Below, piece by piece: positions 1 through 8,584 of a stretch of DNA of 64,000 nt (within the stretch, counting starts at the first letter, position 1; every line of letters begins with the position of its first letter). The stretch spans positions 62,001 through 126,000 of the forward strand of contig NZ_JANUGU010000001.1 in assembly GCF_024753145.1 (NCBI RefSeq). Direction: 5' to 3'. Made by a program: the position numbers and the translations under genes. A model generated the notes under the pieces. That model was not told the origin of the DNA, did no database searches, and saw only the letters and a list, made by a program, of their open reading frames with translations. The stretch comes from Massilia terrae (lineage in GTDB: Bacteria > Pseudomonadota > Gammaproteobacteria > Burkholderiales > Burkholderiaceae_D).

Positions 1-239
1 GTGAGATGCGAGGAGGGAAGGATTACGACAGCGATTTTTCCACGCGCATGCACGGTGAAGGTGTGTGGGCGGATCTGATTCGCCAACGGTTTTTCAAAGC
101 CGTCGAGCGGCTCGGCATGAGCGGCTTGCGCGGTCGCTTCGAGCGGCTGGACGTTTCGCAATTCCGTCGTCCGCTTGTGGTGCCCGGTACGCCGGGAAAG
201 CAAATGGGCAACGCCACCGGGCAGCTGGACCTGTTCTGA
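1..239 (+). CDS. C-terminal end of a PA0069-family radical SAM protein (partial)
   Basis: The reading frame is open from base 3 and runs in from outside the window, ending at TGA 237-239, so only about the last 78 residues are seen. The tail contains YDSDFSTRMHGEG, then a stretch rich in R, F and L, and ends in a short GQLDLF-type terminus. This pattern is familiar from the C-terminus of PA0069-family radical SAM proteins (uncharacterised, often near DNA-repair genes). The CxxxCxxC cluster motif would lie upstream and cannot be checked here. The family call rests on the tail alone. Confidence 0.6.
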   Translation, partial: EMRGGKDYDSDFSTRMHGEGVWADLIRQRFFKAVERLGMSGLRGRFERLDVSQFRRPLVVPGTPGKQMGNATGQLDLF

Positions 240-302
240 GCGTTTGGCACTGCTTGTTGCCAGCGGGGCTACAATTGCGGCTCGGTTAAACGGGAAAGCG
301 GT

Positions 303-851
303 ATGGCAGAGCGGGACGCAAGAGTGGGCGAAGTCGACATGATCGTCTTCGTCGGCGCGGAATCGACGGGCAAGTCGACGCTGGCTGCGCATTTGGCGCG
401 CGAATTCGACACCCTGTACGTTCCGGAAATCGGACGCTTCATCTGGGAGGAGAAGAAGGGGCAACTGACGGTGGACGACTACGTGGATATCGCCGTCAAG
501 CACCGCGAGGCCGAGGCGGAAGCCATGGCGCGGGCGCGGCGCTACTTGTTCGTCGACACCAGCGCGCTGACCACGCTGCTGCTTGGCTACTGCTTCGGCC
601 ACATCGAGCACGCGCCGCAGGAACTGCTTGGCTACGCCGACGATTGCAAGCATCGCTACGCCCACCATTTCGTCTGCGCTGACGACATTCCGTACGAAAC
701 TGATCCCGCACGCGAAAACGAAGCTTGGCGCGGGCGGATCCAGCGGCTCGTGATCGAAGACCTGGAGGCGCGCGGCATTCCTTACACGGTCGTGCGCGGC
801 AGCGTCGCGGAGCGGGCAGCGCAGGTGCGGCGCGTGCTTCAGGCGGGCTGA
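303..851 (+). CDS. NadR-like P-loop ATPase/kinase
   Basis: A 182-residue protein with a Walker A motif GAESTGKST about 18 residues in. It resembles the C-terminal ribosylnicotinamide-kinase-like domain of NadR and the stand-alone AAA_28-type ATPases, without a nucleotidyltransferase domain. The segment VPEIGRFIWEEK follows the P-loop as in NadR, and FVDTSALTT fits a Walker B/switch strand. The first 12 residues are non-conserved, so the ATG at 339 (MIVFVGAEST) is an alternative start. A TACAAT box at 270-275 may serve as the -10 element. Probably a cytoplasmic nucleoside or NAD-related kinase; the substrate is not known. Confidence 0.7.
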   Translation: MAERDARVGEVDMIVFVGAESTGKSTLAAHLAREFDTLYVPEIGRFIWEEKKGQLTVDDYVDIAVKHREAEAEAMARARRYLFVDTSALTTLLLGYCFGHIEHAPQELLGYADDCKHRYAHHFVCADDIPYETDPARENEAWRGRIQRLVIEDLEARGIPYTVVRGSVAERAAQVRRVLQAG

Positions 852-874
852 TCAGGCCGTAGCATTGCCGCTGC

Positions 875-1020
875 GGGCATGCTGCTTCGGGCATGCTGGT
901 GTGGGCATGCTGCTGTGGGCGTGCTGCTGTGGGCATGCTGCTATGGACATCTGCTATAGGCATGCGGCGGTGGGCATACCGCTGTTGCGATGCGCTTGTG
1001 GGAATCCCCCTGTTGCAATG
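875..1020. repeat. Degenerate short tandem repeat, 13-15 bp unit
   Basis: About ten imperfect copies of a GCATGCTGCTGTGGG-like unit lie head to tail between the convergent genes ending at 851 and 1039. Copies are cleanest at 875-945 and decay towards 1020. Apparent ORFs across it on both strands are low-complexity (runs of GHA/HAA or of P/Q/H) and are not credible genes. Confidence 0.75.
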
Positions 1021-1038
1021 AGGCTTCGAACACACCGG

Positions 1039-1608
1039 TCAGGCGGTGATCAACTCTCGCAAGTGCTTTTCGATTTCAAAGACGTGCTGGTCGGTTTTTC
1101 CCAGCATGCGCAGGGCCTTGGCCAGCTCCAGCAGGTATTCGCTGTTCGGCCCGCTTGGTCCGCGCGCGGTGGCGATCTGGCGCGCGATGTCCCATTCGGT
1201 GGCCGGTCCGAGATAAGCCGCATTTTCGCGCGTGGCGATGTAGACCAGGCCTTCTTCACTGCTGCCGTCGTCGAAATGAATGTCGGTCGCAAGGCGCAGG
1301 TAGCCGTTCTTTTCGCGATGGTCCAGGTGCGCGAATTCTTCCGGTGTGACGAGGTAGGCCACGCCATGACAAACGGCGCCCGCTTCCGGAACCAGCGTCA
1401 CCACGCGGCCCGGAGCGCTTTCCGTGCCGCGGTGGTCGTGCGACCCTTGCCAGAAACGGCGCGACCAACCGTCGATGCTGGCGGGGCGGCGGTCGAGGAA
1501 GGGGAAATCGGCCTTGAAGATCAGCGAGCCGTAACCGAACAGCCAGACGCTGTGGTGCCCGTCGAACTTGTTCATGCGGCGATTGATTTCGGTGGTGTTG
1601 TGCGACAT
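1039..1608 (-). CDS. ChaC-type gamma-glutamylcyclotransferase
   Basis: A 189-residue protein with the family signature LFGYGSLIFKADFP near residue 25, the substrate-binding YGSL loop of gamma-glutamylcyclotransferases. HREKNGYLR carries the conserved acidic residue after the loop. ChaC enzymes cleave glutathione to 5-oxoproline and Cys-Gly in the cytosol; length and motif spacing fit the ChaC rather than the GGACT branch. It is transcribed alone, towards the tandem repeat. The first 20 residues are non-conserved, so a start a few codons later is possible. Confidence 0.85.
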   Translation of the reverse strand: MSHNTTEINRRMNKFDGHHSVWLFGYGSLIFKADFPFLDRRPASIDGWSRRFWQGSHDHRGTESAPGRVVTLVPEAGAVCHGVAYLVTPEEFAHLDHREKNGYLRLATDIHFDDGSSEEGLVYIATRENAAYLGPATEWDIARQIATARGPSGPNSEYLLELAKALRMLGKTDQHVFEIEKHLRELITA

Positions 1609-1842
1609 TGCTGCGGTTTTGCGGATGACGAGCCAGCATTCTAGCGCCGCGCTTCATTGCGCGTGGTGACCAGCCAGCCACACCTCTCCTTACCTCCCGT
1701 CATCGACGCTTCCTAAGCATCCTTTGACCTCAGCCAGTAACGGCCTCAGCCGAGCCCCTAAGCTGGCTTGGAGCGCCGCGACTAGCAGCTTTTCCAGGAC
1801 CGCATGTTGACGACGCGCAACTGTCCTGCAACGGAGGAACAA

Positions 1843-3003
1843 ATGACGACGAGAACTGAAGTACCTGGCGCAAGATTTGCGTCGGCAAGGTCCGCCCCGG
1901 CCGCATCTGCGAAAACGACCTACAGCTTGATACAGTTGTCCGCCAACACCGAGACCTCCGGCATCGACATCAACACCAGGGGGCAGGTGGCGTTCACCGA
2001 GAGCGACGGTGGAGTCAACCGGGCCAAATTGTACGATGGGAGCACCGTGCTCGATCTCGGAACCCTCGGCGGCCCGAGCGCCGAGACGGCCGCGCTCAAC
2101 AACCGCGGGCAGGTTGCCGGCTCGTCGAGCCTCGACCCGGCGGGCGCCATCATCCACGCTTTCCGCTGGAGCCAGATGACCGGCATGGTCGACCTCAACG
2201 GGCCGGGACAAGGGATCTCGAGCAGTGTCGATATCAATAGCAGCGGGCAGGTGGCGGGCAGTGCCGTGTTCGGTCTGGCGCCGGATTCGCCAACCCAGGC
2301 GTTTCGCTGGCGTCCGCGAACCGGTATGCAGGATCTCGGTGCGCTTGACGACGTCTCCCGCGCCAGCGCGCTCAGTGATGGAGGCGTCGTCGTCGGGAAT
2401 TCGGAGGGCCCTGAAGGAGGACCGGACTCAACGATCGCGTTCAGGTGGACGCAGGCGACGGGCATCAGCCCGATCGGAACGCTCCCCAGCGCGGACACGA
2501 CGGCGGCCGACGTCAATAACGCGGGGCATATCGTCGGCGGCACACCGTTCGCATCATCGAATGGTTTTTTGCACGCGTTCTTGTGGACGCCGCAGGAAGG
2601 CTTGCTTGACCTGGGCACCGGCAGCGGCGACAGTTCATTCGCCGGGAAAATCAATGATAGGGGCGAGGTGATTGGGTCCGTGCTCACCTTCACCGTCCTG
2701 TTCCATGGTTTCGTGTGGACCCGGGAGAGCGGGCTGATTGAAATCGGGCTGGGGCAACCTGAGGTCTTCACGCTTGCGAACGACTTGAACGCCCAAGGCC
2801 AGGTCGTAGGCGCCTTCGGCGAGCGCGCGTACGTGTGGACCCGCAAAGACGGCGTGATCGACCTCAACACCAGGCTTTCCAATGCACCGCCGGGCCTGGT
2901 GCTGCTATCGGGCCAGGCAATTTCCGATAATGGCTCCATCGTTGCAAGCGCCAACACGGGCTTGTTCTTGCTCATTCCGCATGCGCCATCCTCGCCTTGT
3001 TAG
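1843..3003 (+). CDS. HAF-repeat (probable extracellular repeat) protein
   Basis: The ATG at 1843 is chosen because a strong GGAGGA sits at 1833-1838; an ATG at 1804 is upstream of it. The 386-residue product consists of repeated units: FRW or FLW or YVW, then a short G-rich turn, then DLGTL/DLNG, followed by DINxxGQVVG or NNRGQVAG. That is the pattern of the HAF family, thought to form a beta-propeller-like fold. No convincing signal peptide or anchor is visible, which is odd for a family usually annotated extracellular. The 234 bases upstream hold no other gene. The substrate and role are unknown. Confidence 0.75.
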   Translation: MTTRTEVPGARFASARSAPAASAKTTYSLIQLSANTETSGIDINTRGQVAFTESDGGVNRAKLYDGSTVLDLGTLGGPSAETAALNNRGQVAGSSSLDPAGAIIHAFRWSQMTGMVDLNGPGQGISSSVDINSSGQVAGSAVFGLAPDSPTQAFRWRPRTGMQDLGALDDVSRASALSDGGVVVGNSEGPEGGPDSTIAFRWTQATGISPIGTLPSADTTAADVNNAGHIVGGTPFASSNGFLHAFLWTPQEGLLDLGTGSGDSSFAGKINDRGEVIGSVLTFTVLFHGFVWTRESGLIEIGLGQPEVFTLANDLNAQGQVVGAFGERAYVWTRKDGVIDLNTRLSNAPPGLVLLSGQAISDNGSIVASANTGLFLLIPHAPSSPC

Positions 3004-3010
3004 CAGAACC

Positions 3011-3075
3011 CGTCGTTCCCGGCACTGCCGTCTACGCGGCCTGTCTACGGATCCGGGCCTGCGCCGGGGCGACGG
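3011..3075. repeat. REP-like inverted repeat, degenerate copy
   Basis: Begins CGTCGTTCCCGGCACTGCCG and ends near GCGCCGGGGCGACGG, a decayed form of the two-hairpin element found at 11804, 15067, 24896, 28908, 54102 and 61423. Its right part is read as the last codons of the neighbouring LysR gene. Confidence 0.6.
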
Positions 3076-3992
3076 TCTTCGGGATAACTGTTCCGTAGAT
3101 CGTCGCGGCTCACGTACTCCAGCAAGAACATCAGGAACGCCTCCGCCGCCGGACTCAATGTCCGCCCAGCCCGCGTGTGCACAAAGAAGCGCCGCGTCAG
3201 CACCGGCTCCTCCAGTTGCCGCATATTCAGCTGGTGCAGCGCGACCAGCGGCTGCGCGTACGGCAGGCACACCGTGATCCCCAGCCCGCTGCTCACCATC
3301 GCCAGCGCAGTCGTCATGAACGCGACCTCGTAGGCCGGCTTGATCGTCACCTCGCGCAGCGCGTCGTGCATGTCCGCCTGCAGCCGCTCGGTGAACTGGC
3401 CCTGCAGCGAAATGAAGGGGAACTCGCCCAGGTCCTGCCACGTCACCCGCTCGCGCGACTCCAGCGGATGCCCGTGCGGGAACACCAGCGCAAACGGCAA
3501 CTCGAACAGCAGTCGCGCATCCAGCGGCGGGGCCGGCTCGCGTTCAGGCGCGATGCCCAGGTCGGCTTCGCCGGACAGCACCCGCGCGGCCACGCTTTCC
3601 AGTGCACAGTCGGCCAGCCGCACTTGCACCTCCGGATGCCGCGCTTGCCATGCAGCGATCGCGCCCGGCAGCAGCGTGCATGCCATCAGCTGCGGCGCCG
3701 CGATGCGCACCGTGCCTTTTTTGAGCCGCGTGTGCGCTTCAATGTTGGAGAGCGCACCGTCCAGGTCATCGATGATCTGGCTGAATAAGGGAAAGAGCTC
3801 GCTGCCAATCTCGGTAAGCGAAATCTTGCGCGTGCTGCGGTCGACCACGCGCGCGCCGAGTGTGGCCTCGAGCTCCTTGATCAAACCGGACAGGGCCGAC
3901 TGCGACAAGTGCAGCATCTGCGCGGCGAGCGTAAAGTTCCCAGTCTTGGCAAGCGCCACGAAGGCGCGCATCTGGCGCAAAGTAGGATTCAT
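3045..3992 (-). CDS. LysR-family transcriptional regulator
   Basis: A 315-residue LTTR. Residues 1-60 form the winged helix-turn-helix (MNPTLRQMRAFVALAKTGNF, then SQSALSGLIKELEATLGARV), followed by the linker helix and a type-2 periplasmic-binding-like effector domain from about residue 90. It is divergent from the FAA hydrolase gene at 4085 with a 92-base shared, AT-rich control region, so it probably regulates that aromatic-degradation pair; this is inference from LTTR custom. The C-terminal residues (RRPGAGPDP) are encoded by a degenerate REP-like repeat, so the native end probably lay slightly earlier. Confidence 0.9.
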   Translation of the reverse strand: MNPTLRQMRAFVALAKTGNFTLAAQMLHLSQSALSGLIKELEATLGARVVDRSTRKISLTEIGSELFPLFSQIIDDLDGALSNIEAHTRLKKGTVRIAAPQLMACTLLPGAIAAWQARHPEVQVRLADCALESVAARVLSGEADLGIAPEREPAPPLDARLLFELPFALVFPHGHPLESRERVTWQDLGEFPFISLQGQFTERLQADMHDALREVTIKPAYEVAFMTTALAMVSSGLGITVCLPYAQPLVALHQLNMRQLEEPVLTRRFFVHTRAGRTLSPAAEAFLMFLLEYVSRDDLRNSYPEDRRPGAGPDP

Positions 3993-4084
3993 AAGAAAAT
4001 CCGATAAATCGAGCGGAAAATACTGTTTGTATGATAGTGCGTTTTGATTTTTAATGGTGGCAACAACGCAACGAAGGAAACGCC

Positions 4085-5110
4085 ATGAAACTCGCCACCC
4101 TGAAAGCCGGCGGCCGCGACGGCACCCTGGTCGTCGTCAGCCGCGACCTCGTGACCTGCCAGCCAGTGCCGGACATTGCACCAACCCTCCAGGCCGCCCT
4201 GGACGACTGGACCGCCTGCGCGCCGCGCCTGCGCCTGGTCTACGAACAGCTCAACGCCGGCCTCGCGCCCGCCGCCCAGTCCTTCCTGGAAGAACAATGC
4301 CATTCGCCGCTGCCGCGCGCCTACCAGTGGGCCGACGGCTCGGCCTACCTCAACCACGTCGAGCTGGTGCGCAAGGCACGCAATGCCGAGGTGCCGGCAT
4401 CGTTCTACACCGACCCGCTGATGTACCAGGGCGGATCGGATTCCTTCGTCGGTCCGTGCGACCCGATCGCCGTGCAAAGCGAAGAGTGGGGCGTCGACCT
4501 TGAAGCGGAAGTGGCGGTGGTCACGGGCGACGTGCCGATGGGGGCGACGGTGGAGCAGGCCGCGCAGGCCGTCCGCCTCGTCATGCTGGTCAACGACGTC
4601 TCGCTGCGCAACCTGATCCCGAACGAGCTGGCCAAGGGCTTCGGCTTCTTCCAGTCCAAGCCGGCCAGCGCGTTTTCGCCGGTGGCGGTGACGCCGGAAG
4701 AACTCGGCCCGGCCTGGCACGACAGCAAGCTGCACCTGCCGCTGCTGGTCACGCTCAACGACAAGCCCTTCGGCCGCCCCAACGCCGGTGAAGACATGAC
4801 CTTCAGCTTCGCCCAGCTGGTCGCGCACGCCGCCAAGACGCGCGAGCTCGCGGCCGGCAGCATCATCGGTTCCGGCACGGTCTCCAACAAACAAGGCAGC
4901 CTGCACGGCTCCAGCATCGACAACGGCGGCGTCGGCTACTGCTGCCTGGCCGAGGTGCGCATGTACGAAACCATCGAACAGGGCAAGCCCGCGACACCAT
5001 TCCTTCATTTCGGCGACAGCGTCCGCATCGAAATGCTCGACGCCGAAGGTTCGAGCATCTTCGGCGCCATCGACCAGGAGGTCGCCCGCTACCATGGGAG
5101 GAGAGAATGA
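4085..5110 (+). CDS. fah: Fumarylacetoacetate hydrolase family protein
   Basis: A 341-residue enzyme of the FAH superfamily. The metal-binding acidic residues are visible in GVDLEAEVAVVTGD (E-x-E) and in VNDVSLRNLIPNE (D), and GSIIGSGTVSNK is the conserved C-terminal catalytic region. The N-terminal MKLATLKAGGRDGTLVVVSRD is typical of the beta-proteobacterial fumarylacetoacetase group that ends tyrosine/homogentisate degradation. It overlaps the next gene by four bases (ATGA), an isomerase of the preceding pathway step. No homogentisate dioxygenase lies in the window, so a gentisate-pathway fumarylpyruvate hydrolase remains possible. Confidence 0.85.
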   Translation: MKLATLKAGGRDGTLVVVSRDLVTCQPVPDIAPTLQAALDDWTACAPRLRLVYEQLNAGLAPAAQSFLEEQCHSPLPRAYQWADGSAYLNHVELVRKARNAEVPASFYTDPLMYQGGSDSFVGPCDPIAVQSEEWGVDLEAEVAVVTGDVPMGATVEQAAQAVRLVMLVNDVSLRNLIPNELAKGFGFFQSKPASAFSPVAVTPEELGPAWHDSKLHLPLLVTLNDKPFGRPNAGEDMTFSFAQLVAHAAKTRELAAGSIIGSGTVSNKQGSLHGSSIDNGGVGYCCLAEVRMYETIEQGKPATPFLHFGDSVRIEMLDAEGSSIFGAIDQEVARYHGRRE

Positions 5111-5751
5111 AGCTCTATACCTATTTCCGCAGTTCGGCGGCCTATCGGGTGCGCATTGCGCTCAACCTCAAGGGCCTGGACTACGAAGCGGTGCCGGTGC
5201 ACCTGCTCAAGGATGGCGGTGAACAGCTGTCGGCAAGCTATCGCAAGATCAACCCGAGCGCGTTGGTGCCGGCGCTGCAGGACGAACGCGGCACGCTGAC
5301 GCAATCGATGGCCATCCTCGAATACCTGGAGGAGACGCATCCGGACGTGCCGCTGATGCCGCCTGATCCGCTCGGGCGCGCCCGCGTGCGCGAGCTGTGC
5401 CAGATCGTGGCCTGCGACATCCACCCGCTGAACAACCTGCGCGTGCTGCGCTACCTTGTGCACACCTTCGGCATTTCGGAAGAAGCCAAGACCGAGTGGT
5501 ACCGGCACTGGGTGAGCGACGGGCTGGCGGCGCTGGAAGCGCATCTGGCGCGCGATCCCGGAGCGGCTGACTTCTGCCACGGCGAGACGCCGACGCTGGC
5601 CGACTGCTTCCTGGTGCCGCAGGTGTTCAATGCACAGCGTTTCAATATCGACCTGGCGCCATATCCGAACGTCGCGCGCATCAACGCCAACTGCACCCAG
5701 CTGCCGGCGTTCGCCCATGCGCATCCGTCGCAGCAGCCGGATGCGGAGTAA
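5107..5751 (+). CDS. maiA: Maleylacetoacetate isomerase (zeta-class GST)
   Basis: A 214-residue glutathione-S-transferase fold protein with the zeta-class signature YFRSSAAYRVRIALNLKG at residues 5-22, where the serines bind glutathione. The N-terminal thioredoxin-like domain has the cis-proline region INPSALVPAL and the QSMAILEYLEE segment that contacts glutathione. It isomerises maleylacetoacetate (or maleylpyruvate) to the fumaryl isomer. Start and upstream stop overlap as ATGA, so translation is coupled to the hydrolase. Confidence 0.9.
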   Translation: MKLYTYFRSSAAYRVRIALNLKGLDYEAVPVHLLKDGGEQLSASYRKINPSALVPALQDERGTLTQSMAILEYLEETHPDVPLMPPDPLGRARVRELCQIVACDIHPLNNLRVLRYLVHTFGISEEAKTEWYRHWVSDGLAALEAHLARDPGAADFCHGETPTLADCFLVPQVFNAQRFNIDLAPYPNVARINANCTQLPAFAHAHPSQQPDAE

Positions 5752-5870
5752 GGCCGGCGCCATGCGCCGAAAAGGGAAGGTGCAGGATCCATAGAAATTG
5801 GACCGTCACCCTCCCGGCTTGTTCAGCCACCGCACGGTACAATGCCGGTTTGATCAAACCGTCCGCCGCA

Positions 5871-6629
5871 ATGATTCCGCAACCCATCCTCACCGCCCTC
5901 GACCGCGTGGACGCCAGCTGGCGCCCGCATCTGGTGAAGGGGCTGGAGGCAATGATGCAGGCGGATCCGCACTACCTGCCGGCGCTGGCCGCCGACCACT
6001 ACCTGCCGACCGACAACCGCCTGTTCGCCGCCTTCGCGCTGCCCTTGAACCAGGTGCGCTACGTGCTGGTGGGCGAGGGGCCTTATCCGCGCGTCGAAAG
6101 CGCCACCGGCGTCTGCTTCATGGACGGCGCGGTCGGCGAACTGTGGTGCGACGACGGGCTCTCGAAAGCGGTCAACCGCGCGACCTCGTTGCGCAATTTT
6201 ATGAAGATGCTGCTGGTCGCGGATGGCAAATTGCAGGCCGACAATTGCGGCGGCCCGGCCATGGCGCCGGTTGCGGCCGCGGCACGCAGCGACGGCAGCA
6301 TCCAGACCCTCGCCGCGCTGCAGCACAACCTGACCGCCCACGGCTTCCTGCTGCTGAACGCCGCACTGGTGTTCCGCCCGCACGTGGCCCCGGCGATCGA
6401 TGCCCGGGCCTGGCAACCATTCCTGCAGACAGTTTTGCAAGTGCTGTCCGCCCAGCCCCAGCCGCCCACTCTGATCCTGTGGGGCAAGATCGCCGAGCAA
6501 CTGAAGAAGCTCCCCGAGACCGCCGCCTTCCCGCAGTCCTGCGCCGAGCACCCCTACAACCTGTCCTTCATCCGCCACGAAGGCATGCAAAAGCTGTTCG
6601 GCCCGCTGCAACTGCTGCGGGCTCGCTAG
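5871..6629 (+). CDS. Uracil-DNA glycosylase-like protein with altered catalytic motif
   Basis: A 252-residue protein aligning by eye with family-1 uracil-DNA glycosylases. The elements are VLVGEGPYPR where the family has GQDPYH, ATGVCFMDG (uracil-stacking region), SLRNFMKML, FLLLNAALVF, LILWGKIAEQ, and EHPYNLSF for the HPSPLS motif. The water-activating Asp and the following His of GQDPYH are Gly and Pro here, so classical activity is doubtful although the fold is probably kept. The ATG at 5871 is preferred over a TTG at 5850. A TACAAT box at 5838-5843 is a plausible -10. It may bind DNA without excising uracil, or act by a variant mechanism. Confidence 0.7.
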   Translation: MIPQPILTALDRVDASWRPHLVKGLEAMMQADPHYLPALAADHYLPTDNRLFAAFALPLNQVRYVLVGEGPYPRVESATGVCFMDGAVGELWCDDGLSKAVNRATSLRNFMKMLLVADGKLQADNCGGPAMAPVAAAARSDGSIQTLAALQHNLTAHGFLLLNAALVFRPHVAPAIDARAWQPFLQTVLQVLSAQPQPPTLILWGKIAEQLKKLPETAAFPQSCAEHPYNLSFIRHEGMQKLFGPLQLLRAR

Positions 6630-6698
6630 AGGAAAAACAGGGAAGAAGCGCTGGAAGGGGAAACGGTGGCCGCCAAGACACGGCCAGCCAAATGCGCT

Positions 6699-6723
6699 AT
6701 ACTTGACTAAATTATTCAACTAA
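6699..6723 (+). promoter_or_regulatory. Type-1 IscR operator upstream of iscR
   Basis: The 25-base site begins ATACTTGACT and ends TTCAACTAA. By hand it matches the enterobacterial type-1 IscR consensus (ATASYYGACT, RWWWY, AGTCRRSTAT) at 23 of 25 positions. It lies 78 bases before the iscR start, as expected for [2Fe-2S]-IscR autorepression. No strong -35/-10 pair could be placed with confidence around it. Confidence 0.8.
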
Positions 6724-6800
6724 TCGGGTTTTCGCAACGGCCTTGGCCGGCACCCGATCGGTTAAAGAAGGGCAATATTCTAACATCAACCGGGGTTGTG

Positions 6801-7283
6801 ATGCGTCTGACCACCAAAGGCCGTTTCGCTGTTACTGCGATGATCGATCTTGCACTGCGCCAAGGCAAGGGCCCGGTCACGCTGTCGGGCATCAGCCAGC
6901 GCCAGGCTATCTCGCTGTCCTACCTGGAGCAGCTGTTCGGCAAGCTGCGCCGGCATGAAATCGTCGAATCGATCCGCGGCCCCGGCGGCGGCTACAGCCT
7001 GGCCCGCGCGGCCGAGAAGGTGACCGTGGCCGACATCATCATCGCGGTGGACGAGCCGATCGACGCCACCCAGTGTGGCGGCAAGGAAAACTGTCACGGC
7101 GCGGATGCCACCACCGGCACGCGCTGCATGACCCACGAACTGTGGGCCACGCTGAATGAAAAAATGGTCGATTACCTGGACTCGGTGACCCTGCAGGACC
7201 TGGTGGATCAGCAGAAACAGAAAGAACAACAGAACGTCGTGGTGGTGCACCGCAACAGCCACGTCGCCGTCGGACAAGATTGA
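6801..7283 (+). CDS. iscR: Fe-S cluster-responsive transcriptional regulator IscR
   Basis: A 160-residue Rrf2-family winged-helix repressor, N-terminus [19 protein letters not shown]. The cluster ligands are visible as Cys92, Cys98, Cys109 and His112 (CMTHELW). In E. coli IscR the third cysteine is residue 104, so this protein has five extra residues between ligands two and three. The ATG at 6801 is chosen over the adjoining GTG at 6798. It is first in the isc operon and sits behind a matching IscR operator, which supports autoregulation by iron-sulfur status. iscS follows after 13 bases. Confidence 0.97.
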   Translation: MRLTTKGRFAVTAMIDLALRQGKGPVTLSGISQRQAISLSYLEQLFGKLRRHEIVESIRGPGGGYSLARAAEKVTVADIIIAVDEPIDATQCGGKENCHGADATTGTRCMTHELWATLNEKMVDYLDSVTLQDLVDQQKQKEQQNVVVVHRNSHVAVGQD

Positions 7284-7296
7284 TTGGAGTGAACTG

Positions 7297-8556
7297 ATGA
7301 ACGCGCCCCTGGACAAGCAGCAAATCGAAAAGAGCTTCGCGACCGCGCCGCATTTCCCGGTCTATATGGACTATTCGGCCACCACGCCGGTCGACCCGCG
7401 CGTGGCCGACAAAATGATCCCCTTCCTGCGCGAGCAGTTCGGCAACCCGGCTTCGCGCAGCCATGCCTACGGCTGGAGCGCCGAGGCGGCGGTCGAAGAA
7501 GCGCGCGCCAACGTCGCCGCGCTGGTCGGCGCCGATCCGCGCGAGATCATCTGGACCTCCGGCGCCACCGAGTCGAACAACCTCGCGCTCAAGGGCGCTG
7601 CCAATTTCTACAAGACCAAGGGCAAGCACATCATCACGGTCAAGACCGAGCACAAATCGGTGCTCGACGTGGTGCGCGAGCTGGAACGCCAGGGCTTCGA
7701 AGCGACCTATCTTGAGCCGCAGGACAATGGCTTGGTCACCATCGAGCAGCTGGAAGCGGCGATCCGCCCGGACACCATCCTGGTCTCGGTCATGCTGGTC
7801 AATAACGAGATTGGCGTGATCCAGCCGATCGCCGAAATCGGTGAGCTGTGCCGCAAGAAGGGCATCATCTTCCACTGCGACGCGGCCCAGGCGACCGGCA
7901 AGGTGGCGATCAACCTGGAGCAGCTGAAGGTCGACCTGATGACCTTCACCGCACACAAGACCTACGGCCCGAAAGGCGTCGGCGCCCTGTACGTGCGCCG
8001 CAAGCCGCGCGTGCGCCTGGAAGCGCAGATGCACGGCGGCGGCCACGAGCGCGGCCTGCGTTCGGGCACGCTGCCGACCCACCAGATCGCGGGCATGGGC
8101 GAAGCCTTCCGCATCGCCAGGGAAGAGATGGACAGCGAAATCGGCCGCATCCGCGCACTGCGCGACCGCCTGGCCAAGGGCCTGCTGGAGATCGAAGAGG
8201 TCTACATCAACGGCGACATGGAGCACCGCGTGCCGCACAACCTGAACGTGTCGTTCAACTTTGTCGAGGGCGAGTCGCTGATCATGGCGGTCAAGGACAT
8301 CGCCGTGTCGTCCGGTTCGGCCTGCACCTCGGCCAGCCTGGAGCCGTCCTACGTGTTGCGCGCGCTCGGCCGCAGCGATGAACTGGCACACAGCTCGATC
8401 CGTTTCACTATCGGCCGCTTCACCACCGAGGAAGACATCGACTTCGCCGTCAAGCTGCTGAAGGAAAAAGTCGGCAAGCTGCGCGAACTGTCGCCCCTGT
8501 GGGAAATGTACAAGGACGGGATCGACATCAGCTCGATCCAATGGGCCGCCCACTAA
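7297..8556 (+). CDS. iscS: Cysteine desulfurase IscS
   Basis: A 419-residue PLP enzyme that takes sulfur from cysteine and passes it as persulfide to IscU. The PLP lysine is Lys221 in [10 protein letters not shown] and the persulfide cysteine is Cys343 in [30 protein letters not shown] binds the cofactor. It carries about 15 more N-terminal residues than E. coli IscS before the conserved [16 protein letters not shown], common in related beta-proteobacteria. Second gene of the isc operon. Confidence 0.97.
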   Translation: MNAPLDKQQIEKSFATAPHFPVYMDYSATTPVDPRVADKMIPFLREQFGNPASRSHAYGWSAEAAVEEARANVAALVGADPREIIWTSGATESNNLALKGAANFYKTKGKHIITVKTEHKSVLDVVRELERQGFEATYLEPQDNGLVTIEQLEAAIRPDTILVSVMLVNNEIGVIQPIAEIGELCRKKGIIFHCDAAQATGKVAINLEQLKVDLMTFTAHKTYGPKGVGALYVRRKPRVRLEAQMHGGGHERGLRSGTLPTHQIAGMGEAFRIAREEMDSEIGRIRALRDRLAKGLLEIEEVYINGDMEHRVPHNLNVSFNFVEGESLIMAVKDIAVSSGSACTSASLEPSYVLRALGRSDELAHSSIRFTIGRFTTEEDIDFAVKLLKEKVGKLRELSPLWEMYKDGIDISSIQWAAH

Positions 8557-8584
8557 AACGTATTTTAAATTCAGGAGCATCAAA

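Noticed and set aside
865..1644. Open frames on both strands over the tandem repeat and ChaC
   Set aside because: They consist of repeat-derived low-complexity residues and the antisense of ChaC.
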